The position numbers and the translations under genes were made by a program. A stretch of DNA of 64,000 bases, taken from Acutalibacter sp. (GTDB lineage: Bacteria > Bacillota > Clostridia > Oscillospirales > Acutalibacteraceae). The stretch spans positions 248,001 through 312,000 of the forward strand of contig JAHHRN010000001.1 of assembly GCA_020025775.1 (NCBI GenBank), given 5' to 3'. The notes below the pieces were generated by a model. The model saw only the letters and a list, made by a program, of their open reading frames with translations, was not told where the DNA came from and ran no database searches. This document shows positions 1 to 8,064 of the stretch, piece after piece (position 1 is the stretch's first letter; every line of letters begins with the position of its first letter).

Positions 1-1253
1 AGGGGCAATCTGCCTACACAAATGGGCAGAATCCCAACACTGCCTATCAAAATCCTTACGCGAACGGGCAGGCGCAAAACGGTGCATACCAAAATCCATA
101 TGTGAACCGTCAAAATCCGAACGGCGCTTATCAGAACCCGTATGCGAATGGGCAAAATCCGCAGTACGGAGCGCAGAACCCCGCTGGCGGTTACCGTCCG
201 CAAAACAACTACGGCGCCTATAATCCCCAAAACGCATACAATCCGCAATACGGCTATTATTCAACAGGTTACTACTGCCCGCAGAAGCCCGACCCCTTTG
301 CCGAGGAAAAAAAGCAGGAAAAAAAGACCTTAAAGCGTTTAAGCACGATACACGGTCTTTCCCTTTTGGGCTTTTCTCTGTTTGCGTTTGTACTCAGCTA
401 TCTGATGATTTCGCTGATTCCGAATTTCGGGGATTTATATCAAAACAATGATCTTTTCCACACGGCAATAGATGTCGGTTTTGGTGCGATTGTACTCTTT
501 GTGCCATTTTTCATCGGCTATACCGTGCTCAAAAAGAAAAAGCTCATCGGCGAACTGCCGCTCCATGCGCCTTATAATGCCAAGGCGGCGACGCTTTTGG
601 TCTTTATCGGACTTGCCGCCTGTCTTGCAGGCAGCTATGCTTCCGGTATGTTAAACACGCTTTTGGAAACCATGTTCCAAGTAAAATTTAAGATGCCGCC
701 CGATGATGTAGCGCTCGTGAGCGTACCGGTGATTCTTTTATCCTTCGTGAAGGTCGCGATTGTTCCGGCGATTGTGGAAGAATTTGCGATTCGCGGCGTT
801 GTGATGCAGTCGTTAAAAAGATACGGCGACTGGTTCGCTATTTTGATGTCGGCTATGGTATTTGCGCTCATGCACGGCAACATGGTACAGATTCCGTTTG
901 CGTTCATTGCAGGTATTGCAATCGGCTACGCGGTGACGATTACCGGTTCTATGTGGACGGGTGTACTCATTCACTGCGCGAACAACGCACTGGCGCTGAT
1001 CTTGCAGATTTTAGAGGATAATTTAACGCAGACCGTAGCAAACGTAGTTGGCTTAATCCTTATTGCAGCGGTATTTGCGGCAGGCATCATCTGTTTAATT
1101 CTTTACATTGTGAATTATAAAAAAATTCCTCTCGCAAAGGGCGAGGGTCATTTGACCAACGGTACCCGTGCGAAGTCTTATATTTTAACTGTAGCGATGG
1201 TACTCGCGATACTTTATCTCTTAGTAGAAACCGCCCAATACATCGAATGGTAA
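1..1253 (+). CDS. CPBP family intramembrane protease with Asn/Gln-rich repeat N-terminus (5' partial)
   Basis: The frame is open from base 3 with no stop, so the true start lies outside the window; the GTG at 102 is only an internal codon. The visible N-terminus is about 95 residues rich in N, Q, Y, G and P. It includes three copies of an AYQNPYANGQ-type unit at 42-71, 84-113 and 126-155, an exact 42-bp (14-residue) period. A charged stretch (EEKKQEKK) and several hydrophobic segments follow. The CPBP (Abi) signatures are present: EEFAIRG (EExxxR, about 775-795), FALMHG (FxxxH, about 861-878) and HCANNA (HxxxN, about 970). Known relatives are membrane proteases that process prenylated proteins, peptide precursors or signalling proteins; the substrate here cannot be told. 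The repeat tail probably lies in the cytoplasm before the first membrane helix (inference). Confidence 0.9.
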   Translation, partial: GQSAYTNGQNPNTAYQNPYANGQAQNGAYQNPYVNRQNPNGAYQNPYANGQNPQYGAQNPAGGYRPQNNYGAYNPQNAYNPQYGYYSTGYYCPQKPDPFAEEKKQEKKTLKRLSTIHGLSLLGFSLFAFVLSYLMISLIPNFGDLYQNNDLFHTAIDVGFGAIVLFVPFFIGYTVLKKKKLIGELPLHAPYNAKAATLLVFIGLAACLAGSYASGMLNTLLETMFQVKFKMPPDDVALVSVPVILLSFVKVAIVPAIVEEFAIRGVVMQSLKRYGDWFAILMSAMVFALMHGNMVQIPFAFIAGIAIGYAVTITGSMWTGVLIHCANNALALILQILEDNLTQTVANVVGLILIAAVFAAGIICLILYIVNYKKIPLAKGEGHLTNGTRAKSYILTVAMVLAILYLLVETAQYIEW

Positions 1254-1896
1254 TCGGGAAGCCCCGACGGGCAATCACGGGGAACTTAGTGCAGAAATTT
1301 TACTATTAGTTCGCACAACGTACTTTAGATTAAAAGTTTTGTCCGCTTTTTCAAAAGCGGTGGGTTTTTAGGGCAACGCCCTAAAGCGCTTTCCGCAGAA
1401 AGCGAAATCTCATCCTTAGAAACGTATTTTTAAAGGTGAATTTAGGGCGGAAGCCCTAAAGAGGATGCTTTTTACACGAAAAAAAGCATCCTGTCACCGC
1501 TAGGTGACCGTAAATCACGGAGTCGGGAAGCCCCGATAGGCAATCACGGGGTCGCCGCAGGGCGACGGCTAATGCACGGGAAAGTCAGTGCGGACTTTTT
1601 ACTCGTAGTTCGCTTAGGGGGACATTTGTGAAGATTTTATCTACGTAAAAGGCAACCACCCGTAGGGGCGGATATTATCCGCCCGCAAAGTTTCTATCTT
1701 TTGTTTAGCGCACTTCAAAGTTTTGCCCGCTTTTTGTCGCCGCAGGGCGACGGCTAACGCACGGGAAAGTTAGCACAAACTTTTTACTCGTAGTTCGCAC
1801 AGGCGACTTTGTGCAGATTTTATGATTTATAACGGGCGGATGATATCCGCCCCTACGATTTTTATTTTTATCCAGTAACAGAAAAGGATTTATGCC
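1254..1896. repeat. Intergenic repeat mosaic 1 (REP-like pair plus hairpin modules)
   Basis: No gene is visible. Modules in order: a GGGAAGCCCCGA/CACGGGG block at 1257-1283; the AAGCGGTGGG + TAGGGC-AAC-GCCCTA + GCGCTTTCC-GCAGAAAGCG block at about 1338-1410; a 12-bp-arm hairpin at 1462-1473/1481-1492 (AGGATGCTTTTT/AAAAAGCATCCT); a second CCCCGATAGG block at about 1522-1550; GTCGCCGCAGGGCGAC at about 1550 and 1736; a forward REP-like GTAG palindrome at 1661-1684; and a reverse one at 1834-1857. The same modules recur in six other gaps of this window. Confidence 0.85.
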
Positions 1897-2442
1897 ATGC
1901 AAAAAGAAGATTTCATGCGATTGGCAATTGAAGAAGCGAAAAAAAGTGCCGCTATGGGCGAGGTCCCTGTCGGTGCAGTCATCGTGCGCGGTGACGAAAT
2001 CATTGCTTCTGCTTTTAATCGTCGGGAATCCTCGAAAAATGCCCTTTCCCACGCGGAAACGGAGGCCATTTATAAAGCGTGTCAAAAATTGGGCGGCTGG
2101 CGGCTTTGGGAATGTGAAATGTATGTCACCTTAGAGCCATGCCCGATGTGCGCCGGTGCGATTTTAAACGCACGCCTCAAAAAGGTGACCTTCGGCGCTT
2201 ACGATGAGAAAAACGGCGCAGTTTCTTCCGTGATGCAGATGTATACTCTGCCCTTTACCTTTCAGCCCGAAATCGAGGGCGGCGTATTGGAATCGGAATG
2301 TGCGGCGCTTTTAACCGATTTCTTTAAAGACCTGCGCGAAAAGCGTAAGGCATGCCCGAAAAAATGGCAGAAGTCTGCCCCCACAGAAGAGCGCGCAGAC
2401 GAAGACTGCCGTAAATCCTTAAAAACCGAAGATAATATCTAA
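1897..2442 (+). CDS. tadA: tRNA-specific adenosine deaminase TadA
   Basis: Deaminates A34 to inosine in the tRNA-Arg(ACG) anticodon; essential in most bacteria. The zinc/catalytic motifs of the cytidine deaminase fold are clear: HAETEAI (HAE, His ligand and proton-shuttle Glu) near residue 52 and LEPCPMCAG (PCxxC) near residue 82, followed by the typical NARLKKVTFGAYDEKNGAV stretch. The protein has 181 residues against about 150-165 for the family, because of a charged C-terminal tail of about 30 residues (from KKWQKS onward) with no known motif. The start at 1897 is preceded by AAAAGGA. An ATG at 1892 is in another frame and gives nothing. A reverse REP-like copy ends 26 bp before the ribosome site. 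The gene is followed by its own terminator, so it appears to be monocistronic. Confidence 0.95.
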   Translation: MQKEDFMRLAIEEAKKSAAMGEVPVGAVIVRGDEIIASAFNRRESSKNALSHAETEAIYKACQKLGGWRLWECEMYVTLEPCPMCAGAILNARLKKVTFGAYDEKNGAVSSVMQMYTLPFTFQPEIEGGVLESECAALLTDFFKDLREKRKACPKKWQKSAPTEERADEDCRKSLKTEDNI

Positions 2443-2474
2443 AAACACGCCTTAAAACCGCGTGTTTTTTTCTT
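2441..2474 (+). terminator. Terminator after tadA
   Basis: Arms AAAACACGC (2442-2450) and GCGTGTTTT (2460-2468) followed by a T run, starting at the tadA stop codon. Confidence 0.85.
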
Positions 2475-2483
2475 TTTTATCTA

Positions 2484-2513
2484 TTGAAAACACCTATAGA
2501 ATGGTGCTATAAT
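2484..2513 (+). promoter_or_regulatory. Sigma-A promoter of guaB
   Basis: TTGAAA (2484-2489), 18-bp spacer, TATAAT (2508-2513). It sits 78 bp before the guaB start. No riboswitch-like fold is evident in the leader. Confidence 0.75.
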
Positions 2514-2590
2514 GAAGTATCATATTATAATAGGCAGACTATTATAAATTGCATAAAAGCATAAAAAAGTGAATAGCAGGAGGACTTAAA

Positions 2591-4054
2591 ATGGTGAACG
2601 ACAAATTTGCAAAAGAGGGCTTAACGTTTGACGACGTGCTCTTAATCCCTGCCGAAAGCGATGTATTGCCTTCGGACGTTGACGTAAGCGTTCAGCTTAC
2701 CAAAAACATTAAGCTCAATACCCCGATTTTAACCGCGGCAATGGATACGGTTACAGAATCCCGTATGGCGATTGCAATCGCACGTGAAGGCGGTTTGGGT
2801 ATCATTCACAAAAACATGTCTATCGAAAGTCAGCAGAGTGAAGTCGATAAGGTAAAGCGCAGTGAAAACGGCGTTATTGTGAACCCCTTCTTCCTGCATC
2901 CTGACAATACAGTAGAGGAAGCGGACAATCTCATGCACCGCTACAGAATTTCCGGTGTTCCGGTTTGCGACAACGACGGCAGACTCATCGGTATTTTAAC
3001 CAACCGCGATATGCGTTTCATGTCCGATTATGCTGTAAAAATCGGCGAAGTTATGACTAAGGATAACCTTGTAACTTCTCACATCGGCACAACCTTAGAG
3101 GACGCTAAGAAAATCCTCATGCAGCACAAGATTGAAAAGCTTCCGCTCGTAGATGACGGCGGCTTCTTAAAGGGTCTTATCACCATTAAGGATATTGAAA
3201 AAGCAGTTCAGTATCCGAACTCTGCAAGAGATGCACAGGGCAGACTTCTCTGCGGTGCGGCAATCGGCGCAACCACAGACGTTTTAGACCGTGCTTCCGC
3301 TCTTGTTGAAGCAGGCGTTGATATTTTAGCGCTTGACTCCGCTCATGGTCACAGCCGCAACATTTTAAAGGCTGTAGAAAGAGTAAAGACTGCATTCCCG
3401 AACGTAGCTTTAGTTGCCGGTAACGTTGCAACTGCAGAAGCTACCAAGGCTTTGATTGATGCCGGCGCAGACTGCGTTAAGGTTGGTATCGGCCCCGGTT
3501 CTATCTGCACTACCCGCGTTGTTGCAGGTATCGGTGTTCCGCAGATTACTGCCGTTTATGATTCCGCAAACGAAGCTGCAAAGCACGGTATCGGTGTTAT
3601 CGCAGACGGCGGTATTAAGTACTCCGGTGAAATTGTAAAGGCTATCGCCGCAGGTGCATCCGCTATCATGGTTGGTTCCTTGATTGCCGGCTGTGAAGAA
3701 TCCCCCGGAGAAACCGAAGTTTACCAGGGCAGAAGCTTCAAGACCTATCGTGGCATGGGCAGCCTTGCAGCTATGAACTGTGGTTCTAAGGACCGTTACT
3801 TCCAGGCAAACAACAAGAAGCTCGTTCCCGAAGGCATTGAAGGTCGTGTACCTTACAAGGGAAAACTCTCCGACACTATCTTCCAGATGCTCGGCGGCTT
3901 AAAAGCAGGTATGGGTTACTGCGGTTGTCATAACCTTACCGAATTACAGCAGAATACAAGATTTATCCGTATCACCGGCGCAGGTCTCAAGGAGAGCCAC
4001 CCGCATGATGTTTACATCACCAAGGAAGCACCGAACTACACGGTAAATCTTTAA
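2591..4054 (+). CDS. guaB: Inosine-5'-monophosphate dehydrogenase
   Basis: Converts IMP to XMP with NAD+, the committed step of GMP synthesis. The 487 residues match the family length. N-terminal start of the barrel (GLTFDDVLLIPAES), two CBS domains inserted at about residues 95-205 (for example VKIGEVMTKDNLVTS and LIGILTNRD), then the catalytic loop GIGPGSICTTR with the nucleophile Cys306, and the flap region carrying MGSLAAM. The strong GGAGGA at 2579-2584 fixes the start. The gene has its own promoter upstream. glyA follows after 48 bp with no terminator between, so co-transcription with glyA is likely, linking purine and one-carbon supply. An AT-rich dyad (4055-4074) directly follows the stop codon, as in several other genes here. 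Confidence 0.97.
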   Translation: MVNDKFAKEGLTFDDVLLIPAESDVLPSDVDVSVQLTKNIKLNTPILTAAMDTVTESRMAIAIAREGGLGIIHKNMSIESQQSEVDKVKRSENGVIVNPFFLHPDNTVEEADNLMHRYRISGVPVCDNDGRLIGILTNRDMRFMSDYAVKIGEVMTKDNLVTSHIGTTLEDAKKILMQHKIEKLPLVDDGGFLKGLITIKDIEKAVQYPNSARDAQGRLLCGAAIGATTDVLDRASALVEAGVDILALDSAHGHSRNILKAVERVKTAFPNVALVAGNVATAEATKALIDAGADCVKVGIGPGSICTTRVVAGIGVPQITAVYDSANEAAKHGIGVIADGGIKYSGEIVKAIAAGASAIMVGSLIAGCEESPGETEVYQGRSFKTYRGMGSLAAMNCGSKDRYFQANNKKLVPEGIEGRVPYKGKLSDTIFQMLGGLKAGMGYCGCHNLTELQQNTRFIRITGAGLKESHPHDVYITKEAPNYTVNL

Positions 4055-4102
4055 TAGATAAATTCTGACTATTTAAAAGAGAGAGAAAAAGGAGCATAAG
4101 CA

Positions 4103-5356
4103 ATGTACGCAGATTTACAGGATTCCATTGGCTACTTGAAAACTGTAGACCCCGCCGTTGGCGAGGCTATGGAAAAAGAACTTTTCCGTCAGCGCAGAAA
4201 CTTAGAGCTTATTGCCAGTGAAAACGTTGTTTCCCCCGCTGTTATGGCAGCTATGGGCAGTGTGCTCACCAACAAATACGCAGAAGGCTACCCGGGCAAA
4301 CGCTATTACGGCGGCTGCGAATTTGTAGATATTGTAGAAGATTTGGCAAGAGACAGAGCTTGTGAGCTCTTTGGCGCAAAATTCGCAAACGTACAGCCCC
4401 ACTCCGGTGCACAGGCTAACATGGCGGCATATTTTGCCCTTGTAAACCTCGGCGACACCATTATGGGTATGAATCTTGCAGAGGGCGGTCACTTAACCCA
4501 CGGTTCACCCGTAAATATGTCCGGTAAGCATTACAACTTTGTGCCTTACGGCGTCAATGCCGACGGCTTCATCGACTATGATGAATTCGAAAGAAAGGCC
4601 AAGGAATGCCAGCCCAAGCTCATCGTAGCCGGCGCAAGTGCTTATCCGAGAATCATCGACTTTAAGCGTATTTCCGAAATTGCAAAGGAAGTCGGCGCTT
4701 ACTTCATGGTCGATATGGCGCACATTGCAGGTCTTGTTGCGGCAGGCCTTCATCCCTCACCCGTTCCGTATGCAGACGTTGTCACCACCACCACCCACAA
4801 GACCCTGCGTGGTCCGCGCGGCGGTATGATTCTCTGCAACGATGAAGAAATTGCTAAGAAAATCAACAAGGCTATTTTCCCCGGCTCTCAAGGCGGCCCT
4901 TTAATGCACGTCATTGCGGCAAAGGCTGTTTGCCTCGGCGAAGCCTTAAAACCGGAATTCAAAGAATATCAGAAACAGGTTGTGCTCAACGCGGCGGCAC
5001 TTGCTAAGGGCCTCACCTCCCGTGGTATCAACCTCGTTTCCGGCGGCACCGATAACCACTTACTCCTTGTGGACCTTCGCTCCGTCGGCATCACCGGTAA
5101 AGAGCTTGAAAAGAGACTCGATGATGTTTACATCACCGCCAATAAAAATGCCATTCCGAATGACCCCGAAAAGCCCTTCGTAACCAGCGGCGTAAGACTT
5201 GGTACACCGGCTGTTACCACCAGAGGCTTAGTGGAAGCGGATATGGATAAGGTTGCAGAGTGCATCGCACTTGCAGCAACGGATTTTGAAGCAAAGGCAG
5301 ATTATATCCGTGCCAGCGTAAATGAGATTTGCGCAAAATATCCCCTTTACGAATAA
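4103..5356 (+). CDS. glyA: Serine hydroxymethyltransferase
   Basis: PLP enzyme that interconverts serine and glycine with transfer of a one-carbon unit to tetrahydrofolate; cytoplasmic tetramer/dimer. 417 residues, usual length. The PLP-binding lysine is K233 in VVTTTTHKTLRGPRGG; other family blocks are IASENVVSPAVMAAMGS, YPGKRYYGGCEFVD and FPGSQGGPLMHVIAAKAV. AAAAGGAG lies just before the ATG. The start codon is 48 bp after guaB and dapF starts 40 bp after its stop, so the guaB-glyA-dapF-gatCAB genes may form one transcript. FolD, a partner in the folate one-carbon pathway, is encoded at the far right of the window. Confidence 0.97.
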   Translation: MYADLQDSIGYLKTVDPAVGEAMEKELFRQRRNLELIASENVVSPAVMAAMGSVLTNKYAEGYPGKRYYGGCEFVDIVEDLARDRACELFGAKFANVQPHSGAQANMAAYFALVNLGDTIMGMNLAEGGHLTHGSPVNMSGKHYNFVPYGVNADGFIDYDEFERKAKECQPKLIVAGASAYPRIIDFKRISEIAKEVGAYFMVDMAHIAGLVAAGLHPSPVPYADVVTTTTHKTLRGPRGGMILCNDEEIAKKINKAIFPGSQGGPLMHVIAAKAVCLGEALKPEFKEYQKQVVLNAAALAKGLTSRGINLVSGGTDNHLLLVDLRSVGITGKELEKRLDDVYITANKNAIPNDPEKPFVTSGVRLGTPAVTTRGLVEADMDKVAECIALAATDFEAKADYIRASVNEICAKYPLYE

Positions 5357-5396
5357 ACGGTAAAGGGCAAAAATAAAACATATAAGGCAGGCAACT

Positions 5397-6275
5397 ATGA
5401 AGTTTACAAAAATGCAGGGCGCAGGAAATGATTATATCTATGTGAACTGCTTTTCGGAACAAGTGGCTGACCCCTCCAAAACGGCGATTGCGGTAAGCGA
5501 TCGCCATTTCGGTGTAGGGGCGGATGGTTTAGTACTCATTAAACCCTCCGAGGTCGCAGATTTCTTTATGGATATTTACAACGCAGACGGCTCTCTTGCC
5601 AAAATGTGCGGCAATGCGTCGAGATGCGTGGCAAAATACGTGTACGATAACGGCATGACCGATAAAACGGAATTTACCTTGGAAACCAGAAGCGGCATTA
5701 AGACGATTCAGGTTGAAACCGAAAACGGCAAGGTCATTTCTGCTACGGTCAATATGGGAAGCCCGATTTTAAAGGCCTCGGAAATTCCCACCCTCTTCGA
5801 CACGGAAAGTGTAATTAGTCAAAAACTGACTATCACAGGAAAACACGAAAAAACTTACGCTGTTACCTGCCTTTCTATGGGCAACCCGCATTGTGTTGTC
5901 TTTACAGAAGAACCAACAGAAGAACTGAATCTTAAAAAATTAGGCCCGAAATTTGAAAATCACGCCCTGTTCCCCGACAGAATCAACACAGAATTTGTGC
6001 GCATTCTTTCAAAAGACTGCATTGAAATGCGTGTTTGGGAGCGTGGTAGCGGCGAAACCCTTGCCTGTGGCACGGGTGCTTGCGCGGCGGCAGTGGCTTC
6101 GATTTTAAACGGCCATTGCGACAGAGAAAAAGAAATCGAAGTGCGGCTTCGCGGCGGCATTTTGCATATTTTGTGGCAGGAGGACGGCTCCGTTCTCATG
6201 CGCGGCCCTGCAAAAATCGTTTGCACGGGCGATTATGACTTAGACGAAAACGGGTGCAATCCCGAAACAATATAA
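5397..6275 (+). CDS. dapF: Diaminopimelate epimerase
   Basis: Converts LL- to meso-diaminopimelate by a two-base mechanism for lysine and peptidoglycan synthesis. 292 residues with the N-terminal signature FTKMQGAGNDYIYVNC and the two catalytic cysteines: C71 in KMCGNASRC and C224 in LACGTGACAA. The first motif has Ala-Ser where most family members have Gly-Thr. Gene order glyA-dapF-gatC is tight (40 and 16 bp gaps). Its presence implies meso-DAP is made, which matters for reading the D-Asp ligase-like gene elsewhere in the window. The sequence around 5816-5840 (AGTCAAAAACTGACTA) resembles the AT-rich dyads found after several stop codons, but here it is inside the coding region. Confidence 0.96.
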   Translation: MKFTKMQGAGNDYIYVNCFSEQVADPSKTAIAVSDRHFGVGADGLVLIKPSEVADFFMDIYNADGSLAKMCGNASRCVAKYVYDNGMTDKTEFTLETRSGIKTIQVETENGKVISATVNMGSPILKASEIPTLFDTESVISQKLTITGKHEKTYAVTCLSMGNPHCVVFTEEPTEELNLKKLGPKFENHALFPDRINTEFVRILSKDCIEMRVWERGSGETLACGTGACAAAVASILNGHCDREKEIEVRLRGGILHILWQEDGSVLMRGPAKIVCTGDYDLDENGCNPETI

Positions 6276-6291
6276 AAATCGGAGGCAGATT

Positions 6292-6579
6292 ATGCAAATC
6301 GATAGAGACTTGGTTTTATACCTTGAAAAGCTCGGACGCATCACCTTGAGTGAAGAAGAAAGAGCGGAATCTATGAAAGATTTACAGGACATCGTGTCCT
6401 ATATGGATACCCTGAACGAGCTGGACACCGAGGGTGTGGAGCCTGCATCGCACTCCTTCCCCATCCCGAACGTCATGCGTGCGGATGTTGTGACCAACGA
6501 AGCCAACGTAGACGCTATTTTAAGCAACGCACCGGAACAGAGAGACGGCTGTTTTGTTGTGCCGAAGACTGTAGAATAA
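6292..6579 (+). CDS. gatC: Asp/Glu-tRNA amidotransferase subunit C
   Basis: Small subunit that wraps around GatA and stabilises the GatA-GatB complex of the tRNA-dependent amidotransferase. 95 residues, family-typical length. It contains YLEKLGRITLSEEE at the N-terminus, YMDTLNELDTEGVEPASH in the middle and a C-terminal REDxV-like region. GGAGG is 8 bp before the ATG. gatA starts 12 bp downstream and gatB 12 bp after that, so this is the classical gatCAB operon. It suggests Gln-tRNA and/or Asn-tRNA is made by the indirect route in this organism. Confidence 0.95.
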   Translation: MQIDRDLVLYLEKLGRITLSEEERAESMKDLQDIVSYMDTLNELDTEGVEPASHSFPIPNVMRADVVTNEANVDAILSNAPEQRDGCFVVPKTVE

Positions 6580-6591
6580 GGAGGGACGGGC

Positions 6592-8052
6592 ATGAACTTT
6601 TTGAAAATGGGCGCACTCGAAATCGGGCGTGCCATTCGTGAAAAACAGGCAAGCGTTCGTGAAGTCACCGAATGCTTTTTAGATGCCATTGAAAAAGAGG
6701 ACAGCATTTATCACTGCTACAATACCGTTTGCCGCGAAGAAGCCTTACAGCGTGCCGATGAAGTACAAAAAGGCATCGACGAGGGCAAATACACCGGTCC
6801 GTTAGCTGGCGTGCCTGTAGGTATTAAAGATAATATCTGCACCAAGGGCGTAAAAACTACCTGCTCTTCTAAGATTTTAGAGAATTTTGTTCCGCCTTAT
6901 AACGCAACCGTTGTCGAAAGACTTTTGGATGCAGGTCTCGTGTTCCTCGGCAAGCTTAACATGGATGAATTTGCTATGGGTTCGACCACAGAGACCTCCG
7001 CAACCGGCGTGACCCATAACCCGTGGAATTTAGACTGCGTACCCGGCGGCTCCTCGGGCGGTGCGGCAGCAGCTGTTGCAGCCGAGCTTGCACCGATTAC
7101 CTTAGGCTCCGACACCGGCGGTTCTATCCGTCAGCCCGCGAGCTTTTGCGGTATTTCCGGCCTTAAACCCACCTATGGTGCGGTTTCCCGTTACGGTCTT
7201 ATCGCTTACGCTTCCTCCCTCGACCAAATCGGCCCGATGGCAAAAAGCGCAGAAGACTGCGCCGCGCTCTTCTCCGTAATTGAGGGTAAAGACGAAAAGG
7301 ACGGCACTTCTATGCCGAATCCCCCCTTCGATTTTGCAGAAGCTACCAAGGGCGACGTTAAGGGCAAAAAAATCGGTATTCCCGAAGAATATATCGGCGA
7401 GGGCATTGCCCCCGAAGTGAAAGACGGCATTTTAAAAGCCGCAGAGCAGTTTAAAGCGCTCGGCGCAGAGGTGGAATTCTTCCCCATGCCCAGTGTTAAA
7501 TATGCGATTCCTGCATATTATATCATTGCGTGCGCAGAAGCCTGCTCCAACCTTTCCCGTTATGACGGCATCAAATACGGCTACAAGAGCCCGGAAGCCC
7601 ATGACCTTATGAGCGTGTATGTAAAATCCCGCTCCGAAGGCTTCGGCATGGAAGTGAAGCGCCGCATTATGCTCGGCAACTTCGTGCTTTCCTCCGGCTA
7701 CTACGATGCTTACTACAACAAGGCATTAAAGGCAAAGAAAATCATTCAGGATGCTTGCTTTAAGGCACTCGAAACCTATGATTTCCTTTTAGGCCCGGTT
7801 GCACCGACCACCGCACTTAAAATCGGCGAAAGCCTTAGCGACCCGCTGAAGATGTATCTTGGCGATATTTACACCGTTATGATTAACCTCGCAGGTCTTC
7901 CCTCTATGGCGATTCCCTGCGGCTTCGATGCACAGAATATGCCGATTGGTATGCAGCTCATCGGCAAGCCCTACAAGGAAGCGGAAATTTTATCCGCTGC
8001 TTGTGCTTATCAAAATGTAACGGACTTCCATAAGAAGTCCCCGAAAAACTAA
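6592..8052 (+). CDS. gatA: Asp/Glu-tRNA amidotransferase subunit A (amidase)
   Basis: Glutaminase subunit that releases ammonia from Gln and passes it to GatB. The amidase-signature Ser-cisSer-Lys triad is intact at the textbook positions: K79 (GIKDN), S154 (GGSSGG) and S178 (TGGSIRQPA). The signature block GGSSGGAAAAVAAELAPITL is complete. 486 residues as expected. Ribosome site AAGGAGG at 6579-6585. Flanked by gatC (12 bp) and gatB (12 bp). Confidence 0.97.
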   Translation: MNFLKMGALEIGRAIREKQASVREVTECFLDAIEKEDSIYHCYNTVCREEALQRADEVQKGIDEGKYTGPLAGVPVGIKDNICTKGVKTTCSSKILENFVPPYNATVVERLLDAGLVFLGKLNMDEFAMGSTTETSATGVTHNPWNLDCVPGGSSGGAAAAVAAELAPITLGSDTGGSIRQPASFCGISGLKPTYGAVSRYGLIAYASSLDQIGPMAKSAEDCAALFSVIEGKDEKDGTSMPNPPFDFAEATKGDVKGKKIGIPEEYIGEGIAPEVKDGILKAAEQFKALGAEVEFFPMPSVKYAIPAYYIIACAEACSNLSRYDGIKYGYKSPEAHDLMSVYVKSRSEGFGMEVKRRIMLGNFVLSSGYYDAYYNKALKAKKIIQDACFKALETYDFLLGPVAPTTALKIGESLSDPLKMYLGDIYTVMINLAGLPSMAIPCGFDAQNMPIGMQLIGKPYKEAEILSAACAYQNVTDFHKKSPKN

Positions 8053-8064
8053 GGAGGAACGACC

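Noticed and set aside
2443..2590. SRP RNA gene after tadA or a purine riboswitch before guaB
   Set aside because: The gap is only 148 bp and holds a terminator and promoter; no SRP Alu/helix 8 signature (GGAA tetraloop with asymmetric loop) or purine aptamer core was seen.
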